From NCBI RefSeq assembly GCF_000719265.1, contig NZ_JOFL01000014.1, positions 1-64,000 on the forward strand: a stretch of DNA of 64,000 nt, read 5' to 3'. Below are positions 17,168 through 25,853 of this stretch, one piece after another. The stretch is from Streptomyces roseoverticillatus. GTDB lineage: Bacteria > Actinomycetota > Actinomycetes > Streptomycetales > Streptomycetaceae. The notes below the pieces were generated by a model. It had not been told where the DNA came from, did not search any database, and saw only the letters and a program-made list of their open reading frames with translations. Position 1 is the stretch's first letter, and each line of letters begins with the position of its first letter. A program made the translations under genes and the position numbers.

Positions 17168-18442
17168 ATGGAGAAGCGTGTGATGACGTACGGCAAGCGC
17201 CGCAAGGCCCTCGCGGCCGCGGCCGCTGTGCTCGGCGGTGTACTGACCCTCGCCGCCTGCGGCGGCGATGACGACGGCGGCAAGAGCAGCTCCAGCAGCA
17301 GCGGCAAGGAGCAGAACAAGGTCGATGCCGCCGCCGCCAAGGAAGCCTCCAAGGCGCAGATCAAGATCGCTCAGAAGGACGGCTCGACCAACGCGGGCAT
17401 CGCGGCGGACAACGCCAAGGTCACCGTCAGTGACGGCACGCTCGTGAGCGTCAAGATGACGACGGAGAAGGGCGCCCCGGTCGAGGGGACGATATCGCCG
17501 GACAAGACGTCGTGGCAGCCCAAGGCCCAGCTGGAGCGCTCGACCAAGTACAAGATCGTCGTCGAGGCCGTGGACTCCGCCAACCGCAAGGCCACGGAGA
17601 ACTCCTCGTTCACCACCGTCTCGCCCACCAACAGCTTCATCGGCGCGTTCACGCCCGAGGACGGCTCGACCGTCGGCGTCGGCATGCCCGTGTCGATCAA
17701 CTTCGACAAGCCGATCAAGGACCGCAAGGCCGTCCAGTCGCACATCGAGGTGAACTCGAGCAGCGGCCAGAAGGTCGTCGGCCACTGGTTCGGTGACCAG
17801 CGCATCGACTTCCGCCCGCAGGAGTACTGGAAGGCCAACTCCGACGTCACCCTGAAGCTCGACCTCGACGGCGTCGAGGGCGCGCCGGGCGTCAAGGGCG
17901 TGCAGAAGAAGACCGTCTCCTTCAAGATCGGTCACTCCCAGGTCTCCACGGTGGACAGCAAGTCCCACCAGATGACGGTCGTCCGGGACGGCAAGACCAT
18001 CAAGACCATCCCGATCTCCGCCGGCAGCCCCGAGAACCCCACGTACAACGGCAAGATGGTGATCTCCGAGAAGTTCAAGGAGACCCGGATGGACGGCTCG
18101 ACCGTCGGCTTCACCAAGGGCGACGGCAAGGGCGAGTACGACATCAAGGACGTGCCGCACGCCATGCGGCTGTCCACGTCCGGCACGTTCATCCACGGCA
18201 ACTACTGGGGCAGCGGCATCTTCGGTGTCGCCAACACCAGCCACGGCTGCATCGGCCTGCAGGACAAGCAGGGCGCGGACGACCCCAACACCTCGGGTGC
18301 CTGGTTCTTCACCAACTCCCAGATCGGTGACGTCGTCGAGGTGAAGAACTCGCCCGACAAGACCATCGCCCCCGAGAACGGCCTCAACGGCTGGAACATG
18401 GACTGGAGCGCGTGGGTGGCGGGCAGCGCCACGGGCGCGTAG
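17168..18442 (+). CDS. L,D-transpeptidase lipoprotein
   Basis: About 424 residues. It is a lipoprotein: signal sequence ending in the lipobox LAAC (Cys31), a Ser/Gly linker, two Ig-like domains (about 75-165 and 170-260), then a YkuD catalytic domain with HGNYWGSGIFG and the active-site SHGCIGL motif (about residue 360). It makes 3-3 cross-links in peptidoglycan at the cell surface. The start is uncertain: AGGAG lies only 2 nt from the ATG at 17168, while the ATG at 17183 has GGAG at 9 nt. A strong terminator follows. Confidence 0.94.
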   Translation: MEKRVMTYGKRRKALAAAAAVLGGVLTLAACGGDDDGGKSSSSSSGKEQNKVDAAAAKEASKAQIKIAQKDGSTNAGIAADNAKVTVSDGTLVSVKMTTEKGAPVEGTISPDKTSWQPKAQLERSTKYKIVVEAVDSANRKATENSSFTTVSPTNSFIGAFTPEDGSTVGVGMPVSINFDKPIKDRKAVQSHIEVNSSSGQKVVGHWFGDQRIDFRPQEYWKANSDVTLKLDLDGVEGAPGVKGVQKKTVSFKIGHSQVSTVDSKSHQMTVVRDGKTIKTIPISAGSPENPTYNGKMVISEKFKETRMDGSTVGFTKGDGKGEYDIKDVPHAMRLSTSGTFIHGNYWGSGIFGVANTSHGCIGLQDKQGADDPNTSGAWFFTNSQIGDVVEVKNSPDKTIAPENGLNGWNMDWSAWVAGSATGA

Positions 18443-18470
18443 GCCCTCCGGGCAGGTAAGCGGTTTTCCC

Positions 18471-18508
18471 AGGGCGGCGGTCCCCACGAGAGTGGGGGCC
18501 GCCGCCCT
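18471..18508 (+). terminator. rho-independent-type hairpin after the L,D-transpeptidase gene
   Basis: The 17-bp stem AGGGCGGCGGTCCCCAC / GTGGGGGCCGCCGCCCT has a GAGA loop and a single T-G mismatch. There is no U-tract, as is usual in Streptomyces. Confidence 0.8.
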
Positions 18509-18718
18509 GTCGTGTGGACGGCACCTTCGCCGGGTGGCACCTTTCGCGTGGAGTGCCGCGCGTCGCGCTTGCTCCGGCGGTTCCGCCGAAAAGACTCCGC
18601 CGCAACGGCGCGTCGCCACGACGTTGTGGACCGGCGGTGCCGTGCGGACAGGAGCCGTGAATCCGCACGACATGAAATCCGCACGACAAGCGGCAGCGCG
18701 ATCCGTACCGTGCGCAGG

Positions 18719-19726
18719 ATGAGCGATCTTTCGCGAACGGGCGTCGTCGAGCGCCTGAGCAGCACTCCTTCCGATACCGAGACCGACGCTTGGCACGCCG
18801 TCGTCACCGCCGCCCACCGCCACGACATGCCGGCGGGGGTGCCCGGGCCGGGGCGGGTGGAGACTGCGGGGCAGCTGCGGGTGCCCGCGGCGCGCAGCCG
18901 GATCGTCAAGCTGGCCGTCCCGTCGCCGGACGGAGACGGCTCCGGGTACGCCGGCGTCGCCATGCTCCGGCTCTTCGACGACGACGTGAACCGCAGGACC
19001 GCCTGGATCGGGCGGCTCGCCGTCCGGCCCGACCAGCGGCGCCGCGGCGTCGGCACCCTGCTGTGGCGGGAGATACGGGCGGTCCTGGAGCACGAGCGGC
19101 GGGACTCGGTGAGCCTGGAGCTGGAAATCGGCAGCGTGGGCGAGCAGTTCGCCAAGGACCGCGGGTTCACGTGCGGGCTGCAGCTCGTCCTGTACGTCCA
19201 GCGGATCGCCGACGAGACCGCCGCGCCCGAGCTGCCCGACGGCTATCGCTTCGTGGTGTGGACCGGGGCCGTTCCCGCCGCCAACGCCGCCCTCTTCGCC
19301 GGGGTCCGCAACGCCATGGCCGACGCCCCCATGGGCGAACTGGACCAGCAGCCCATGCGGTGGGACGCGGAGAGCATCGCCGCCGCCCAGCGCGGGTTCG
19401 TGGAGCGCGGCGGGCTGCTGTACACCGTCACGGTCGCCGCGCCCGACGGCACGTACGCCGCTCTCACCGAGGTGGGCGTGCGCTCGCCCGGCGACCTCCG
19501 CGCCCAGCAGTACGAGACCGCCGTCGCCCCCGCGCACCGCGGCCTCGGCCTCGGACGGGCCGTCAAGCTCCGCATGCTGCAGGTGCTGCGCGCGCAGGAG
19601 CCGTCCGTACGGGAGATCTGCACGCACGTCGCCGACGACAACGGCCCGATGCGGGCCGTCAACAAGCTGCTCGGCTACCGGCCGGAGCGGTCCGTGGGGA
19701 TCTTCCAGGCACGGGTGCCGGAGTAG
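18719..19726 (+). CDS. tandem GNAT acetyltransferase
   Basis: A 335-residue protein with two GNAT folds. The first (about 60-170) carries the acetyl-CoA pyrophosphate loop VRPDQRRRGVGTLL; the second (about 185-330) carries VAPAHRGLGLGRAVKLRML. This double-GNAT layout recalls mycothiol synthase and aminoglycoside-type paralogues, but it lacks features that would identify MshD, so substrate is unknown. ATG 18719 begins 7 nt after a TACCGT -10-like box and has no good ribosome site, suggesting a leaderless message. Confidence 0.88.
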   Translation: MSDLSRTGVVERLSSTPSDTETDAWHAVVTAAHRHDMPAGVPGPGRVETAGQLRVPAARSRIVKLAVPSPDGDGSGYAGVAMLRLFDDDVNRRTAWIGRLAVRPDQRRRGVGTLLWREIRAVLEHERRDSVSLELEIGSVGEQFAKDRGFTCGLQLVLYVQRIADETAAPELPDGYRFVVWTGAVPAANAALFAGVRNAMADAPMGELDQQPMRWDAESIAAAQRGFVERGGLLYTVTVAAPDGTYAALTEVGVRSPGDLRAQQYETAVAPAHRGLGLGRAVKLRMLQVLRAQEPSVREICTHVADDNGPMRAVNKLLGYRPERSVGIFQARVPE

Positions 19727-20175
19727 CGCTTCAGGCGCTGCGCGGGCCCGGTGCCGCGGCCGGACCGTGAGCGGCACCGCCGGGCTCCACCGTCGTGGTC
19801 GTGCGGCGCTGCGGCGGGCAGGGGCCGGCCGGGGCGGCACCCGTACGTTTGCGGGTGCCCCGGGATTCTTTCGCCGCGGCGATGATCCGCCACAGCGGAC
19901 GTTCCCGGCGGTGCCGAGCGCACGTCAGCTCGTACGGCTCCGCCGGGATCCACAGGGCTCGTCCCGGGAGGCGCCCGGGAGTCCTCCCGGGCTTTGTCCG
20001 AGGGCTCCCCCGACAGCCCGCGGAATGGTAGCCTCCGCCCGCTGACCTGGGCGGTAACACCTGGTGCAGCGGGCGTCACGGACAATGGACCGTACCGGCG
20101 CCGTACCGGTGCCGCATCGCGGTGAACCCGTCCGACGCGGTGATCCGTCATGCGTCATGCAAGGAAGAGAGTCCC
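19727..20175. other. intergenic region with GC-rich hairpin repeats
   Basis: No gene is supported in these 449 bp. A repeat core GGCACCGCCGGGCTCCACC around 19771-19789 recurs at about 32687. A hairpin GCCCGGGA-gtcc-TCCCGGGC at 19973-19992 followed by TTTG looks like a terminator, and a TAGCCT box near 20028 may serve the downstream gene. Confidence 0.5.
19973..19995 (+). terminator. short hairpin terminator
   Basis: A perfect 8-bp stem (GCCCGGGA / TCCCGGGC) with a 4-nt loop, followed by TTT. It lies 246 bp after the tandem GNAT gene. Confidence 0.45.
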
Positions 20176-21444
20176 GTGGCCGAACGCAACAAGCAGCAGG
20201 GTCGCCGGCAGGACCAGCAGGACCGGCAGGTCCGGCAGGAGGACGCCGCCCTGCTGGAGACCGTCGAGGAGGCGCTCTCCTCCCTCCGCGCGCACGGCCC
20301 GGACACCCTCGACGACGCTCTCTACGCCGCCGCCTCCGCCCTGGCCGCCGCGCCCGCCGGCTGGGAGGCCCTCAGCCGCGCCGTCGTGCGCACCGCCTCG
20401 GCGACCGTACGGGGCTGCTGGGAGCGCGGCTGGCAGCCCGCCGACGTGATCCGGCTCGCCCGGCGGGAACTCGGCCCCGCCGAGGTGCGGTTCGCCGTCG
20501 CGGCCGTGGCCGCCGAGGCGCGGCGGTACGCCTCCGACACGCTCGGCGCGCGCTGGACCGCGCAGCTGCACGACCTCCGGGCGCAGGTGTGGTGGGACGA
20601 CGACGCCGCTTTCCTGGAGGGCTTCGCGCAGCGCGAGCGCCTCAGCCGCTTCGAGACGGTCGCGTGCGCGCTCGGCGCGCTGCGGCTGGCCGCCCGCCTG
20701 CCGAGGACGGGCGCGGTCGGACCGCTGCCCGGCGCCGCGTACGCCCGGCCGGGCGCGCACGTCGAGCCGCGCGTCCTGGGCCGGATCCGCGCGCTGCTGG
20801 CCAAGGCCGAGTCCACGGACTTCCCCGAGGAGGCCGAGGCCCTCTCCGGCAAGGCCCAGGAGCTCATGGCCCGCCACTCCATGGACGAGGCGCTCCTGGC
20901 CGCCCACGCGGACGGGGCCGTCGCCGACGGGCCCGGGGCCTGCCGGATCGGTGTCGAGGGCCCGTACGAGTCGGCGAAGGCGCTGCTGCTGGACGCGGTG
21001 GCCGGCGCGAACCACTGCCAGGCGGTCTGGTCCGCCGACCACTGCTTCTCCACCGTCGTCGGCTTCGACGCCGACCTGGAGCTGGTGGAGCTCATGTACA
21101 CGTCCTTGCTGGTCCAGGCCACCACCGCCATGAACCGGGCCGCCGACGCGCACCACGCGGGCGGGCGCTCGCGCCGCACCCGCGACTTCCGCGAGTCCTT
21201 CCTGATCGCCTACGCGTCCCGGATCAGCGAACGGCTCGCGGCGGCGGTGCGGGACGCGACGGCCGAGGCGGTCGCGCAGGAGGCGCGGCCCGAGGTGCTG
21301 CCGGTGCTCGCCGCGCGCGACCTCGCGGTCGGCGAGACCGCCGAGCGGCTCTTCCCGGAGACCACGTCGCACCGGCTGCGGGGGCGCGACGCGGACGGCT
21401 GGGCGCGGGGGGCGGAGGCGGCGGACGCGGCGGAGCTGGGCTAG
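20176..21444 (+). CDS. DUF2786-domain protein
   Basis: A protein of 422 residues. The DUF2786 motif lies around residues 207-240 (RIRALLAKAESTDFPEEAEA then KAQELMARHSMDEAL), and DUF7168-type sequence follows it. A Gln/Arg-rich N-terminus (about 5-22) precedes a long helical region. Function is unknown; DUF2786 proteins are scattered in bacteria and phages. The GTG at 20176 follows AAGGAAGAG. Its 3' end is only 2 bp from the end of the convergent AraC gene, leaving no room for a terminator. Confidence 0.88.
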   Translation: MAERNKQQGRRQDQQDRQVRQEDAALLETVEEALSSLRAHGPDTLDDALYAAASALAAAPAGWEALSRAVVRTASATVRGCWERGWQPADVIRLARRELGPAEVRFAVAAVAAEARRYASDTLGARWTAQLHDLRAQVWWDDDAAFLEGFAQRERLSRFETVACALGALRLAARLPRTGAVGPLPGAAYARPGAHVEPRVLGRIRALLAKAESTDFPEEAEALSGKAQELMARHSMDEALLAAHADGAVADGPGACRIGVEGPYESAKALLLDAVAGANHCQAVWSADHCFSTVVGFDADLELVELMYTSLLVQATTAMNRAADAHHAGGRSRRTRDFRESFLIAYASRISERLAAAVRDATAEAVAQEARPEVLPVLAARDLAVGETAERLFPETTSHRLRGRDADGWARGAEAADAAELG

Positions 21445-21446
21445 CA

Positions 21447-22259
21447 CTACCGGGGGTCCCCCGGGGCGAAGTACGTCCCCGGAGGCACCCCCACGCCCCG
21501 GCGGAAGGCGGCCACGAACGCGCTCGGCGACCCGTAGCCGACGCGCCGCGCCACGGCCGAGACCGTTGCGCCCGCCGCCAGCATCGGCATCGCCGCCTGC
21601 AGCCGCAGCTGCGTGCGCCACTGCCCGTACGTCATGCCCGTACCGGCGGCGAAGGCCCGCGCGAGCGTCCGCGCGCTCGCGCCCACGACCGCGCCCCACT
21701 CCGCGAGCGTGCGCCCGTCCGAGGGGTCCGCGCGGAGGGCCTCCGCGATGCGGCGGGCGCGGGGGTCGGCGGGCAGCGGCGCGCGGACGGTCGTCACGGA
21801 GACCGGGCGGAGGAGGTCGAGGACGACGTCCTCGGCGCGCTGCCGGGGCTCCGCGGCGAGGGAGCCGGTCTCCTGCGCCAGGTAGTTGATCAGCTCCCGC
21901 AAGAGGCCGGAGACGGGCACGACTTGGGGCTCGGCCCAGGCCAACGGGCAGCGCTCCGGCCAGAAGTAGAGACTGCGGAGGAGCGCGGACGAGGTCGCGC
22001 CGGTGGCGTGCGGGGTGCCCGCGGGGATCCAGAGCGCGACGGTGGACGGCAGCACCCACGTACGGCCGGAGGCGCGCACGGCGAGGACGCCGTGGGGTGC
22101 CCAGGCCAGCTGGTGGGCCGCGTGCTCGTGGCGCGCGAACCACTCGCCGTCGTCGAGGGCGAAGCTGGCGACGGCGACGGCGGCGCCGGGAGGGGAGACG
22201 AGGTGGGGGAGCGGCTCCCGGCTCGCCCGCCGTGCCTCCTGCTGTCCGTTCAGCGACAT
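21447..22259 (-). CDS. AraC-family regulator with cupin sensor
   Basis: A 270-residue regulator. The N-terminal cupin-like domain (about 25-110) has the His cluster FARHEHAAHQLAWAP and the GTPHATG motif. The C-terminal AraC DNA-binding domain (about 170-265) has two HTH units, the second ending in VARRVGYGSPSAFVAAFRRG. ATG 22259 follows GGAGG. It is divergent from a methyltransferase gene with a 55-bp gap, so it probably controls that gene. Confidence 0.93.
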   Translation of the reverse strand: MSLNGQQEARRASREPLPHLVSPPGAAVAVASFALDDGEWFARHEHAAHQLAWAPHGVLAVRASGRTWVLPSTVALWIPAGTPHATGATSSALLRSLYFWPERCPLAWAEPQVVPVSGLLRELINYLAQETGSLAAEPRQRAEDVVLDLLRPVSVTTVRAPLPADPRARRIAEALRADPSDGRTLAEWGAVVGASARTLARAFAAGTGMTYGQWRTQLRLQAAMPMLAAGATVSAVARRVGYGSPSAFVAAFRRGVGVPPGTYFAPGDPR

Positions 22260-22314
22260 GAGTTGACCTCCTGGCCCGTATACGACATCGCCATCCCCTT
22301 CCTAGCCTCGACAC

Positions 22315-22884
22315 ATGCCGATGAACCTCATCCACCGCCGCCTCTGCTCCTCCGACCGGTGGTTCCGCGCCATCCGGGACGAACTTCTGCCCTGGGCCCT
22401 GGAGGACGTCCCGCTGGGCGAGGACTGCCTGGAGATCGGGCCGGGTTACGGGGCGACCACGCGGGTCCTGGTGCGCAAGGTGGAGAGGCTGAGCGTCGTG
22501 GAGTCGGACGCGTCGTACGCGGCCCGGCTGCGGCTGCTGTTCGGTGACCGCGTCGACGTCGTCTACGGGGACGGCGCCGACATCCCGCTGCCGGACGGGC
22601 GCTTCGACTCGGTCGCCTGCTTCACGATGCTCCACCACGTCCCGGCCCTCACCGCCCAGGACCGCCTCTTCGCCGAGGCCCACCGCGTGCTGCGCCCCGG
22701 CGGTGTCTTCACCGGCTGCGACGCCCTCAGCAACTGGGGCTTCCGGCTGATCCACGTCGGCGACACATGCGTTCCGGTGCCGCCGGAGACGCTGGAGGCG
22801 CGGCTGCGGATGGCGGGGTTCGAGGAGTGCACGGTCACGGTGGGGAAGGGGAGTTTCCGCTTCGTGGCGAAGCGGGGGCGGTGA
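22315..22884 (+). CDS. class I SAM-dependent methyltransferase
   Basis: A 189-residue Methyltransf_11-type enzyme. Motif I is CLEIGPGYGATTRVL (SAM glycine loop), an acidic residue follows in SVVESD, then YGDGADIPLPDG, and the post-motif HRVLRPGGVF is typical. Substrate is unknown. The ATG at 22315 is 6 nt after TAGCCT (22303-22308), again a leaderless-type layout, and that promoter overlaps the 5' region of the divergent AraC gene. Confidence 0.9.
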   Translation: MPMNLIHRRLCSSDRWFRAIRDELLPWALEDVPLGEDCLEIGPGYGATTRVLVRKVERLSVVESDASYAARLRLLFGDRVDVVYGDGADIPLPDGRFDSVACFTMLHHVPALTAQDRLFAEAHRVLRPGGVFTGCDALSNWGFRLIHVGDTCVPVPPETLEARLRMAGFEECTVTVGKGSFRFVAKRGR

Positions 22885-23049
22885 GCCGGGCCGGTGAGCC
22901 GGGGCCGGGGGATTACCCGGCAGGTAATCGACGGAACGGGAGGGCGGACGGAAGACTCCGGACTGACGGAGACCACCACTGATGCAGATCGCCGCGTCAC
23001 ACCGCGATCACACGGCACCGCACCGCAACCGCGCTGAAGGAGAACCCTC

Positions 23050-23442
23050 ATGACCGCGTACGCCCTGGGCAGCTTCCGTGACATCGCCCCCGCCGCGGCC
23101 GGCGCCGGTCCCCACCCCGACATCATCGCGTACGTCGAACGCATCCAGGCCACCCTCGATCCGTTCGGCGGCCGCTTCCTCGTCCATGGCGCGGAGGTGG
23201 AGGTCCTGGAGGGCGACTGGCCCGGCAACATGGTCCTGATCGGCTTCCCGGGCCCGGCCGAGGCCCGCGCCTGGTACGCGTCACCGGCATACCAGGCCAT
23301 CGTCCCGCTGCGTACGGACCACGTGGAGGGCGTGATCATCCTCGTGGACGGCGTCGCACCGGGCTACGACCCGGCGGAGCTGGCGGCGAAGATGCGGGCG
23401 GCGGGGGCGGCGCCGGGTGCGGGCGGCGCGGCCGGCTCATGA
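23050..23442 (+). CDS. DUF1330-domain protein
   Basis: A 130-residue ferredoxin-like small protein of the DUF1330 family: IIAYVERIQATLDPFGGRFL near the start, and the diagnostic MVLIGFPGPAEARAWYASPA segment around 62-82. No catalytic role is established. A GAAGGAG ribosome site precedes ATG 23050. The Ala/Gly-rich C-terminal tail is outside the domain. A strong hairpin terminator follows immediately. Confidence 0.9.
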   Translation: MTAYALGSFRDIAPAAAGAGPHPDIIAYVERIQATLDPFGGRFLVHGAEVEVLEGDWPGNMVLIGFPGPAEARAWYASPAYQAIVPLRTDHVEGVIILVDGVAPGYDPAELAAKMRAAGAAPGAGGAAGS

Positions 23443-23443
23443 G

Positions 23444-23486
23444 CGGCCCTGCGCGCGCCGCACAGGGGACGGCGCGCGCAGGGCCG
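23444..23486 (+). terminator. hairpin terminator after the DUF1330 gene
   Basis: A perfect 15-16-bp stem (GGCCCTGCGCGCGCC / GGCGCGCGCAGGGCC) with an 11-nt loop begins 2 bp after the stop codon. Confidence 0.8.
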
Positions 23487-23510
23487 GCCCGGCCGGGCCA
23501 CACTGGCGGG

Positions 23511-24038
23511 ATGCCTCATGATGCCGACTTCGCCGCCCGCCTGACCGCTGCCGAGGACTGGCTGGACCTCGCGATAGGGGCCCAGCAGGACGGCGACTGG
23601 ATACTGGACGACACGGAGCGGCGCGTCCTCGCCGACCTGGTCGCCGCGACCAACCCGCTGCACGGCGGCAACCTGCCGCCCCACACCGGGGACTCCCTGT
23701 ACGTCCGCATCGGCCGCATCACCAACTGGGCCGGCGCGCTCCGCCTCGCCGCACGCGCCGGCGGCTGGGAACTCTCCCCGGTGACGGGCCGGGACCCGTC
23801 GGCCCTCACCCGCCCCGCCGGCATGGCCGACCTGCTGTCCGGCATCTACGCACTCGCCGAACAGGGCGAACAGTGGCAGGAACTCCTCCTGGCCACGGTG
23901 CGCACCCTGCCGCGGGGTCAGTCCCTGGCGCAGGAGATCAGGGCACGTCACCCACGCCTCGAAAAGGAACTCGCGGCGGCCGAAGCCTTCTTCACGGGCC
24001 CGGGCTCCGTGGAAGACCTCCCGCTCTTCTTCTACTGA
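23511..24038 (+). CDS. hypothetical soluble protein
   Basis: A 175-residue, helix-rich protein starting MPHDADFAARLTAAEDWLDL. I do not recognise a family and see no membrane segment, metal motif or signal peptide. It lies 23 bp upstream of a GNAT gene in the same direction. Codon use and the coherent frame support a real gene. The start is the first ATG after the hairpin; CACACT six bases upstream may be a weak -10 box. Confidence 0.65.
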   Translation: MPHDADFAARLTAAEDWLDLAIGAQQDGDWILDDTERRVLADLVAATNPLHGGNLPPHTGDSLYVRIGRITNWAGALRLAARAGGWELSPVTGRDPSALTRPAGMADLLSGIYALAEQGEQWQELLLATVRTLPRGQSLAQEIRARHPRLEKELAAAEAFFTGPGSVEDLPLFFY

Positions 24039-24061
24039 GCCGCGCCGTAAAGTGCCCCGTC

Positions 24062-24574
24062 ATGAACGACCTCACCTTCCGCCGCGCGGACGAACACGAC
24101 CTGACCGAGCTGACCCGCCTCCGCGACGACGCCGCACGCTGGCAGATCGGCCGCGGCATCGACCAGTGGAAGCCGGGGCAACTCGGCGAGGACCACTTCC
24201 GGGCGCGCCTGGAGGACGGCGAGGTCTGGATCGCCACCCACGGCCCCGGCGGCCCCGTCACCGGCGCCTGGGAACTGTGGTGGGACGACCCGGCGGCCTG
24301 GGGTCCCCAGTCCCCGGACGCCGGCTACGTCCACCGCCTCATGACCGACCGCCGCACCGCCCCGCCCGGCACCGGCCGCCACCTGCTCGCCGAGGCCGAA
24401 CGCCGCATCGCCGCCACCGGCCGGACCCTGTGCCGGCTGGACTGCCTGAGCAACAACGCGCGGCTGCGTGACTACTACGAGGCGGCGGGCTACACGGTCG
24501 TCGGCGAACAGCGGGCGAAGAACGGCGGCCTGGGCAGCACGTACGCGGTCACCCTCCTGGAGAAGCAGCTCTAG
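24062..24574 (+). CDS. GNAT-family N-acetyltransferase
   Basis: A 170-residue single-domain GNAT. The N-terminus reads LTFRRADEHDLTELTRLRDD, the acetyl-CoA region is near GYVHRLMTDRRTAPPGTGRH (about 95-115), and LDCLSNNARLRDYYEAAGY is the typical C-terminal strand-helix. Substrate is unknown. TAAAGT at 24048-24053 ends 8 nt before the ATG and no ribosome site is seen. Its TAG stop shares a CTAG with the stop of the convergent sulfotransferase gene. Confidence 0.9.
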   Translation: MNDLTFRRADEHDLTELTRLRDDAARWQIGRGIDQWKPGQLGEDHFRARLEDGEVWIATHGPGGPVTGAWELWWDDPAAWGPQSPDAGYVHRLMTDRRTAPPGTGRHLLAEAERRIAATGRTLCRLDCLSNNARLRDYYEAAGYTVVGEQRAKNGGLGSTYAVTLLEKQL

Positions 24575-25620
24575 CCGGCAGTCGAGGACGGTCTGCCGGC
24601 CGTCGCCTTCAGCGCCCGCATACCGGGAGCGCACTGCCGGTGGAGCGCGGCGAGTTCACCGGGCGGCAGCCGCAGCGAGGCGCCCCGGCGGCCCCCTTCG
24701 AGCATCGCGCACCCCGTGTCCAGCCAGTGCGGCAGCGGCTCGACGCCGAAGAACGCCGCAATGCGGCTCAGCTCCCGGCGCGGTGCGTCGAGCAGATCCT
24801 CGTACGCGAGCGGCATCCACTGCTCCTGCGGCAGCCGGCCGAGGTGCGCCGCCGCCTCGCTGACGATCTGCGACCACAGGGTGCCGAACTCCGCCACGGG
24901 AAGGGGCCGGTCCAGCACCAGCGCCGGATCGAAGGGGACATTCAGCAGGCCTGCCAGCTCCGGGGGCAGGGACCGCACCTGTTCCCCGGTCAGCGCCTCG
25001 TCGGGACTCGCCGCACCCGTCCGGGCCTGGATCTCGCGCCGCAGGAGGATGAGCCGGAACCCCGGATGCCGGCTCATGGACAGCGCGCAGTCCGGCCCGT
25101 CGCGGAACATGTGCACGAACTTCGCCCCGGGGAAGGCGGCGTGCAACTGCGGCACCCTGTGCCCCGAGTAGCCGGAACGCTCGACGACAGCCGTCCGCCC
25201 GAAGCGCGCGCACAGCGCGTCGAACAGCCGCTGGTGGTGCTCGGGGGCTGTACGGCGCGGCCACCTGATGACCGCTTCCTTGAGCTCTTCGAGCAGCCCG
25301 TCCGGGTCGTCCGAGAGGTGAGGCAGCACCATGAGCGACAGCGCGGGGATTCCCGCGCCTTCGTCCCGTCTCGCCGCGCGCGGGTGCAGGAACTCGGCCA
25401 TCGGCATCCCGCTGCGGACCATGGCGTCGAAGGCGGGGTGAGGATCCGCGATCAGCCGCCAGAACTCCGCCCCGTCGACGGGCCGGTCGGGCAAGGCGCG
25501 CGTGCCGACCGACGCCCAGAACTCATTGAGACTCAGCACGTCCGGATGGGCATGGACGATCCGGGACAGGGCGGTGGAGCCGCTCCGCCCCGAGCCGACG
25601 ACAAAGGTCACGCTGCGCAT
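24571..25620 (-). CDS. sulfotransferase-family protein
   Basis: A 349-residue cytosolic-type sulfotransferase. The PAPS 5'-phosphosulfate loop is VVGSGRSGSTALSRIV at residues 6-21, and the 3'-phosphate region is around KFVHMFRDGPDCALSM. Members transfer sulfate from PAPS to hydroxyl or amine acceptors; the acceptor cannot be inferred. I chose ATG 25620 because it starts directly before the P-loop strand; longer starts add an unrelated leader. It is convergent with the GNAT gene and overlaps it by 4 bp. Confidence 0.88.
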   Translation of the reverse strand: MRSVTFVVGSGRSGSTALSRIVHAHPDVLSLNEFWASVGTRALPDRPVDGAEFWRLIADPHPAFDAMVRSGMPMAEFLHPRAARRDEGAGIPALSLMVLPHLSDDPDGLLEELKEAVIRWPRRTAPEHHQRLFDALCARFGRTAVVERSGYSGHRVPQLHAAFPGAKFVHMFRDGPDCALSMSRHPGFRLILLRREIQARTGAASPDEALTGEQVRSLPPELAGLLNVPFDPALVLDRPLPVAEFGTLWSQIVSEAAAHLGRLPQEQWMPLAYEDLLDAPRRELSRIAAFFGVEPLPHWLDTGCAMLEGGRRGASLRLPPGELAALHRQCAPGMRALKATAGRPSSTAG

Positions 25621-25853
25621 GCCCCGGCCTACCCCGGATCCCCTCCCGGCACACGCCGTGAACCCGGTCACGTTCCCGCTGGGTAATCGATCGGTGTTGC
25701 AGCAGCACGAGGAGCGGAAGCAGGGCGTATCCGGTCATCACCCACTGGCGGAAACACTGGCGGAAACACAGCCAGGACCGGCCGACCGCCTTCCGGCTCC
25801 CTTGTCCCACGCGTACGGTGCTGCCCCGTCTCCGACACGAGAGGGGCACCATC